Shown here in pieces: positions 59,313 to 64,000 of a DNA stretch of 64,000 nt. The first letter of the stretch is position 1; each line of letters starts with the position of its first letter. The notes beneath the pieces are model-generated. The model had not been told where the DNA came from, searched no databases, and saw only the letters and a program-made list of their open reading frames with translations. A program made the position numbers and the translations under genes. This DNA is from Eisenbergiella sp963559585 (GTDB lineage: Bacteria; Bacillota; Clostridia; Lachnospirales; Lachnospiraceae), in NCBI GenBank assembly GCA_963559585.1, contig CAUWLJ010000002.1, positions 35,998-99,997 on the forward strand. The letters are read 5' to 3'.

Positions 59313-62300
59313 TTAATCCTGCCCCTCCAGCCTCCATTCGATCCGGCTTCCCTGCTCGTCTCTGCTGACGAGCAGCTTTCTGTCTATCTGTTCCTTCAGC
59401 TCCGGCACATGGGAAATGATGCCGATTAAACGCCGCCCCTGAGCCAGCTCCTGAAGAATGCGGATAGCACGCAGGCGGCTTTCCTCGTCAAGGGAGCCGA
59501 AGCCCTCGTCGATGAACATAGCGTCCATTTCAATATTTCCGGCGGTTTCCTGGATCACATCCGCCATTCCAAGCGCCATGGCCAGAGCCGCAAGGAAGGA
59601 TTCGCCTCCGGAAAGGGTCTTCACATCCCTCACCCTGTCGGCAGCCAGACTGTACACATCCAGATCCAGCCCCACCTCTCCCTGGCGTCCCAGGGCATCC
59701 AGCTCACGGCACTGCAGCAGGAACTGGCTGTCCGTCATCACTCTCAGCCTTCTGTTGGCCGCCTGGATCATCCTCTTAAAATACTGGCGCTGCACGTAGG
59801 TCTGGAAATCCAGTCCTGCCAGACCGTTGATCCTGCCGTTGGCGGTCTGGCAGAGCCTGTGAATGCGGGCATATTCCTCCTCCAGCCCTTCCCTCTCTCT
59901 CCACAGCCTGCCCAGGCTTTCCCGGGCCTGTCCGTTGCGGCTGTGAAGCCCGCCAAGCCTGCCCTCCTCCCTCTCCAGCTCCTCCCGCTCTCTGGAAAGG
60001 GCGGCGGCCTGCTCCTGCCAGGCGGTGGTATCAATCCGCTCCTTTCCCTGCGCCTGTCTGGCAAACTGGGCGTCTATGGTGCGGCTCCTCAAAAGCCCGG
60101 CCTCGTATTCCCGGCTCTCCCTCTCCCACCGCTCCCGCAGCTCCTGGGGCTGAAGGGCAGCCGTATACTCCTCCTCGTCCGAAAAGCCTTCTCCCGCAAG
60201 GCCCGCCTCATAATCAGCCTGGGCACGGCACAGCGCTTCCTTAATCCCAAGCCCATTCTCCTGCTGTGCGGACAATCCTCCTTTTTTCTCCTTTTCCTGA
60301 AAAATAAGGGCATCACGCTCCTCCCTCAGCCGCGCAAGCTCCTCCTCCAGCTTCTCCTTTTCCCGCCTTTTCCCTGCCAGAAGGCGTTTTGCCTCCTCCT
60401 CCCCTGTCTCGGGAAGCCTCCCTGCAAGCTGCGTCTCCCGGGCACGGCTTTCCGCCAGCCTCACCCGGCTCTCCTGCAGCCGTTTTCCTGCCTGTTCTCT
60501 GGCCCTCTGTGCCTCCTCCATGCTTTGACGCGCAGCCTGCCGGATCTCCCGGAAGCCTGCCAGCTCCTCCCTGGCCTTCACCGACCGGGAAAGAGCGGCC
60601 TGCGCCTGGGACAACGCCTGGCCGCAGTCCTTCAGAGACTGGCTCAGCTGCCCCCGAAGGGCGGCAGACCGGTCTGCGGGGCTTCGGTCCACTGATAAAA
60701 GGCCGGGAATATCCAGTGCATCTGAGCCTGTTTTAGACCCACTGCTTCCTTTTTCCAAATCCGGGCCTTCCGCAGCCTTGTCCACAAGCAGTTCTCCTGC
60801 TTCCTCCTGGATCCTCTCCCACAGCCTGCGGGACTCATCCACTGCACGCACCGCCTCACCGGCTGCCGCAGAGCGCTGCTCCTCTGCCAGATCCCGCTTT
60901 TTTCTGGCCGTCTCCACCTCTGCCTGAGTGGCGGCCCCCTGGTGGAGGCTGGCCCTGGACGGATGGTGGGTTGCCCCGCACACAGGGCAGGGGCTTCCCT
61001 CCGACAGCTCCCTGGCCATAATCCCTGCCTGGGCTGCCAGAAAATCCCGGTACAGTCTGCCGTATTCTCCCTCCGCCCTCTCATAGCCCTTCTGAGCCTT
61101 CACCGCCGCTGCCTGCCGCCCGCGAAGCGTATCCTCTGCCGCTTCCCAGGCTTGGGCCGTCTTTTCCAGAGCAAACAGCCTCCGGCGGCGCTCCGCCAGG
61201 GCTTCCATACGCTGCCTCCAGGAATCTGCCCCTTCAGCCTGGGCCGCCAGCTCCTCCTGACGGCGGTCCAGCTCCTCCAGACTCCGGCTCCAGGACTGTA
61301 CCTGCTCCTGAAGGCCTTCCTCCTCCTTCTGCGCCTGCACCTCCAGGGCGGCCGCTCTCCTGCTGGCTTCCTCCGCTCTCCTCCAGTCCGCATACAGCGG
61401 CAGAGTGTCCTGGATCCGCAGGATCTGCTCCTGCATAAGGGGCAGTCTTTCCCGGCACAGCTCTTCCTGTGCGGCGCTGGCCTTCTCCGCCTCCCTGCGC
61501 CGCTCCTCCAGGCACGCCGCCTCCTTTTCCAGGGAAAGGATGGTCTTCTCCCACCGCTCCCTCTCCCTCCTGCGCTCCAAAAGCCTGCTCTGGGCAGGGC
61601 GCACCCGCTCCGCTCTCAGGGCCGCCGCCAGCATTTCCTTCTTTTTTTTCTGTTCCGGCTCCTGCTCCAGCAGATCCTGGAGCGCCGCCTTTTCCTGTTC
61701 CCAGTCCCTGAAAAGGCGGTTCACCTCCTCCGCCCTCCTGATCTGTTCCATGTAGAAGGTGTTCCTCTCCTCCGCTTCCTTTCTCTTCCTCCTAAGCTCC
61801 TCGATGTAGCGCTGCTCCTGCAAAAGCATTTCATCCAGCGCCTCCCCGATCTGAGCCGGCCTCGTCTCCCGGAAGCCCAGAAGCTCCTCCCACTGCTCCC
61901 GGGCCTGTCCGTCCGCCCCTTCCACCAGACCCAGCTCATGCTCCGTCAGCTTCCGGTTGTCCTCCAGCCTGCCGTATAGGCGGCTGTCCTCCTCCTTCAG
62001 CCTTCTCTGCACCCTGCTGTAAATACCGGTATCAAAGATACGGGCAAAAATCTCCTTCCGCTCCCTGCTGCCCGCATGAAGCAGCCTCAGATAATCCCCC
62101 TGGGCAATCATGGCGATCTGGGAAAACTGGCTGAAATCCACACCGATCAGCTCCAGAAGCTTCTGGTTCACATCCCGCACATTGCCCGGGAACTCCGTCC
62201 CATCCGGCAGGATCAGCCTGGCCTTGGCCTGTACCTGCACAGGGGTGTACTCCCCATCCTTATTTTTCCTCCGGCTCATCCTGCTGTAGGAGGGCTGGCG

Positions 62301-62576
62301 GCTCACCTCATACACCCTCCCCTTCTGGGAAAAGCGAAGGGTGACAAAGGTTTCCCTGTTCTCCTGGGCGTAATGGCTGCGCATCATGCCGCCCTCCCGC
62401 TTCCTGCCGCTGGTCTCCCCGAACAGGGCGAAGCAGACCGCGTCAAAAATGGTGGTTTTTCCCGCCCCGGTGTCCCCGGTGATCAGAAAAATACCGTGAT
62501 CGATCCTGGTAAAATCCACCTTCACCTCCCCGGCATAGGAACCGAAGGCAGATATGGTAACGGACAACGGCTTCAC
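59313..62576 (-). CDS. sbcC: Exonuclease subunit SbcC (Rad50-like)
   Basis: This 1087-residue SMC-like ATPase forms the SbcCD nuclease, which opens hairpins and processes DNA double-strand ends. Walker A is ITGDTGAGKTT near residue 35. Long coiled coils flank the zinc hook SPCPVCGATHHPSR near residue 530. The C-terminal end holds the signature LSGGESFLAALAMALG and Walker B MFIDEGFGSLD. The length is typical. Its ATG overlaps the sbcD stop as ATGA, so the two subunits are translationally coupled. The G+C-rich coiled-coil region is Glu/Arg/Leu dominated, as expected. Confidence 0.95.
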   Translation of the reverse strand: MKPLSVTISAFGSYAGEVKVDFTRIDHGIFLITGDTGAGKTTIFDAVCFALFGETSGRKREGGMMRSHYAQENRETFVTLRFSQKGRVYEVSRQPSYSRMSRRKNKDGEYTPVQVQAKARLILPDGTEFPGNVRDVNQKLLELIGVDFSQFSQIAMIAQGDYLRLLHAGSRERKEIFARIFDTGIYSRVQRRLKEEDSRLYGRLEDNRKLTEHELGLVEGADGQAREQWEELLGFRETRPAQIGEALDEMLLQEQRYIEELRRKRKEAEERNTFYMEQIRRAEEVNRLFRDWEQEKAALQDLLEQEPEQKKKKEMLAAALRAERVRPAQSRLLERRRERERWEKTILSLEKEAACLEERRREAEKASAAQEELCRERLPLMQEQILRIQDTLPLYADWRRAEEASRRAAALEVQAQKEEEGLQEQVQSWSRSLEELDRRQEELAAQAEGADSWRQRMEALAERRRRLFALEKTAQAWEAAEDTLRGRQAAAVKAQKGYERAEGEYGRLYRDFLAAQAGIMARELSEGSPCPVCGATHHPSRASLHQGAATQAEVETARKKRDLAEEQRSAAAGEAVRAVDESRRLWERIQEEAGELLVDKAAEGPDLEKGSSGSKTGSDALDIPGLLSVDRSPADRSAALRGQLSQSLKDCGQALSQAQAALSRSVKAREELAGFREIRQAARQSMEEAQRAREQAGKRLQESRVRLAESRARETQLAGRLPETGEEEAKRLLAGKRREKEKLEEELARLREERDALIFQEKEKKGGLSAQQENGLGIKEALCRAQADYEAGLAGEGFSDEEEYTAALQPQELRERWERESREYEAGLLRSRTIDAQFARQAQGKERIDTTAWQEQAAALSREREELEREEGRLGGLHSRNGQARESLGRLWREREGLEEEYARIHRLCQTANGRINGLAGLDFQTYVQRQYFKRMIQAANRRLRVMTDSQFLLQCRELDALGRQGEVGLDLDVYSLAADRVRDVKTLSGGESFLAALAMALGMADVIQETAGNIEMDAMFIDEGFGSLDEESRLRAIRILQELAQGRRLIGIISHVPELKEQIDRKLLVSRDEQGSRIEWRLEGQD

Positions 62577-63739
62577 TGATTTTCCTCCTTTGCTTCCTGG
62601 ATCAGGCTTTCCATGATCCGCTCCTCTCCCTCCGACAGCGGTTCATGGCGAACCGCCTGAAAGAACTGGCGAAAGGCCTCCATGGGCTGCAGAACGGGAA
62701 TCTCCTCCCCATCCTCCTCCAGCCGCCTTCTGGTACGCCCGTTCTCCAGCCTCAGCTCCAGCATATGATCGTAAACCTCGCCCAGACGCTCCCTGATCCG
62801 GTAAGAATCGTCCTCGTCGGTAATGGTGACGCTCACAAAATCATGGCAGACCCCATCCCCCGCCTGGGCCGCCGCCTCAGCAAGGCTTCCCTTCACCCTT
62901 CTCACATCCTGTGGGCTCTTGAGGGGCAGAAAGGAAATGCGGGGTTCCTCCCCCTTTTCTCCAAGCTCCACCACCGTCACCCCCTTGTGGTGATGCTCCT
63001 CGCTCACCGAATATTTGCAGGGCGTACCGCAGTAGCGGGCACTGTCCCGCCCCACCCTCTGCGCCCCGTGCAGATGCCCAAGGGCCGCATAATCAAAGCG
63101 GTCAAGAACCGATACGTCCACCCGGTCAAGCCCGCCCGCCATCACCATAGCCGTCTCCGACTCGCAGACCTGCGGATCCGTCCCGCCCCCTGCGTAAAAC
63201 TGATGGGAAAGGATCACGTTCCTGATCGACCCGTCTATCTCCTCCCGGTCAAGCACTGCACGCACTGCGCTTTCATATCCGTCTATCGTCCCTTCCTCAA
63301 ACAGCGGCCTCACATAGCCGGGCTTTAAAAAAGGAAGCAGATAAAAAGCCACCGGCCCGTACCCATCCTCCAGCACCACCTTTTTCAGTCTCTCCCCCTC
63401 CGTCCTGGGCGGAAAAACCGACAGGTAGATCCCGTGTGCCTCCAGAAAAGAGGAGGCGTAAGAAAGCCTCTCCGGGGAATCATGATTCCCTGCGATAATG
63501 AGCACCGGGATCTGCGGACGGATCGCCGCCAGCTCGCTCAGAAAACGGTCAAATATGGTGTACGCCTCCCCGGACGGCGCGGATTTATCATAAATATCCC
63601 CACAGATCAGAATGGCATCCGGCCGCTCCTCTCCCGCATAGGCAGCCACCTGCCCCAAAACCTGCTCCTGATTGACTCTTAAACTGTATCCGTTTAGCTG
63701 TTTCCCGATATGAAGATCGGACAGATGGAAAAATTTCAT
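62573..63739 (-). CDS. sbcD: Exonuclease subunit SbcD (Mre11-like)
   Basis: This 388-residue metallophosphoesterase is the nuclease subunit of SbcCD. Metal ligands are visible in order: D8 and H10 (LSDLHIGK), D48 (ICGDIYDK), N85 with H86 (AGNHDSPE), then the later histidines in ILSHQFYAGG and ALGHLHGAQ. It precedes sbcC with a 4-bp overlap. Given the many perfect palindromes in this genome segment, a hairpin-processing nuclease is of interest, though it is a near-universal housekeeping gene. Confidence 0.95.
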   Translation of the reverse strand: MKFFHLSDLHIGKQLNGYSLRVNQEQVLGQVAAYAGEERPDAILICGDIYDKSAPSGEAYTIFDRFLSELAAIRPQIPVLIIAGNHDSPERLSYASSFLEAHGIYLSVFPPRTEGERLKKVVLEDGYGPVAFYLLPFLKPGYVRPLFEEGTIDGYESAVRAVLDREEIDGSIRNVILSHQFYAGGGTDPQVCESETAMVMAGGLDRVDVSVLDRFDYAALGHLHGAQRVGRDSARYCGTPCKYSVSEEHHHKGVTVVELGEKGEEPRISFLPLKSPQDVRRVKGSLAEAAAQAGDGVCHDFVSVTITDEDDSYRIRERLGEVYDHMLELRLENGRTRRRLEEDGEEIPVLQPMEAFRQFFQAVRHEPLSEGEERIMESLIQEAKEENQ

Positions 63740-63803
63740 ACTTACCTCCCTGCCGGCACATCAGCGTCTTTTCCGCCTCAGTTTCCTGTTTTCTTTTCTC
63801 TAA

Positions 63804-64000
63804 AATGTGTTTGAAAACTGCTTTCTGCCAGATGTGCGTTCCACTTTGTGGGAGATTTGCCCCAAATGAGTGCGGCGTAGTGGGCTACGCGAAACGAATT
63901 TGGGGCAAATATACCGCGAAGTGGGGCATGCAGATGGCGGGAATGAATTTTCAAACACGCTCTAGAGCGTGTTTGAAAATTGCTTTCTGCCAGATGTGCG
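63804..64000. repeat. Palindromic intergenic repeats, one full and one partial copy
   Basis: The first copy (63804-63960) has imperfect terminal inverted repeats beginning TGTGTTTGAAAA and an inner stem TTTGCCCCAAAT/ATTTGGGGCAAA. A second copy starts at about 63964 and runs off the window; its first 30 bases repeat those of the first. The junction AATTTTCAAACACGCT plus its inverse makes a 36-bp perfect palindrome (63946-63981). The shared motif TTTCAAACACGCTC also occurs at 11683 and near 53411. No gene is seen in 63740-64000. Confidence 0.7.

Overview
The window looks like chromosome from a gut-type Lachnospiraceae (Clostridium cluster XIVa). It has a moderately GC-rich Firmicute sequence, AGGAGG-type ribosome sites, sigma-A-like promoters, many CUT1 sugar ABC transporters, ROK, YesMN and CdaR regulators, a DUF4317 gene, a PdxU-like ECF component and a HAAS/DUF4097/PspC cluster. 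The genus cannot be fixed from sequence alone. No rRNA, tRNA, CRISPR array, phage or transposase gene was seen.

Layout. (1) 1-11.5 kb, minus strand: a sucrose/alpha-galactoside locus. It holds a CUT1 binding protein and two permeases, a ROK repressor-type regulator, a GH36/raffinose-synthase-like enzyme, FGGY and ROK sugar kinases, sucrose phosphorylase, and a short protein resembling the front of an FAD oxidoreductase. The same inverted repeat stands just upstream of the -35 boxes of both the transporter and the GH36 operon. (2) 11.7-22 kb: a MATE exporter divergent from a LysR regulator, a truncated flavodoxin start, a complete CUT1 transporter with the only ATPase of the window, a SAM methyltransferase, and a lipoprotein behind a long leader. 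(3) 22.2-31 kb, minus: a YesN/YesM two-component pair, an Lpl-type transporter and a GH29 fucosidase. Six or so 20-bp tandem repeats lie upstream of the transporter promoter. (4) 31.4-49.7 kb, minus: the most unusual locus. A CdaR regulator is followed by a CUT1 transporter, four paralogous GHL6/beta-galactosidase-trimerisation-type enzymes (one interrupted by a single in-frame TGA), two D-2-hydroxyacid dehydrogenases, a TIM-barrel isomerase, a tartronate-semialdehyde-reductase-like protein and glycerate 2-kinase. It reads as a pathway that imports a glycoside, cleaves it in the cytoplasm and drains the product through glycerate into glycolysis. (5) 50-53 kb, plus: vitamin B6 uptake and pyridoxal kinase separated by a 165-bp MITE-like element, then DUF4317. 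(6) 53.2-59.2 kb, minus: a small membrane protein, an unknown protein, a TetR regulator with a palindromic operator, a KdpDE-like pair lacking the KdpD sensor domain, and a PspC/DUF4097/HAAS envelope cluster. (7) 59.3-63.7 kb: sbcC and sbcD, then palindromic repeats running off the window.

Across the window several genes start behind a related leader: a hairpin whose loop (CCGGAGCGT) is complementary to a conserved stretch (ACGCTCCGG) next to the Shine-Dalgarno. This leader family, the CdaR/GHL6/glycerate locus, the 20-bp array and the MITE-like element are the items most worth following up.
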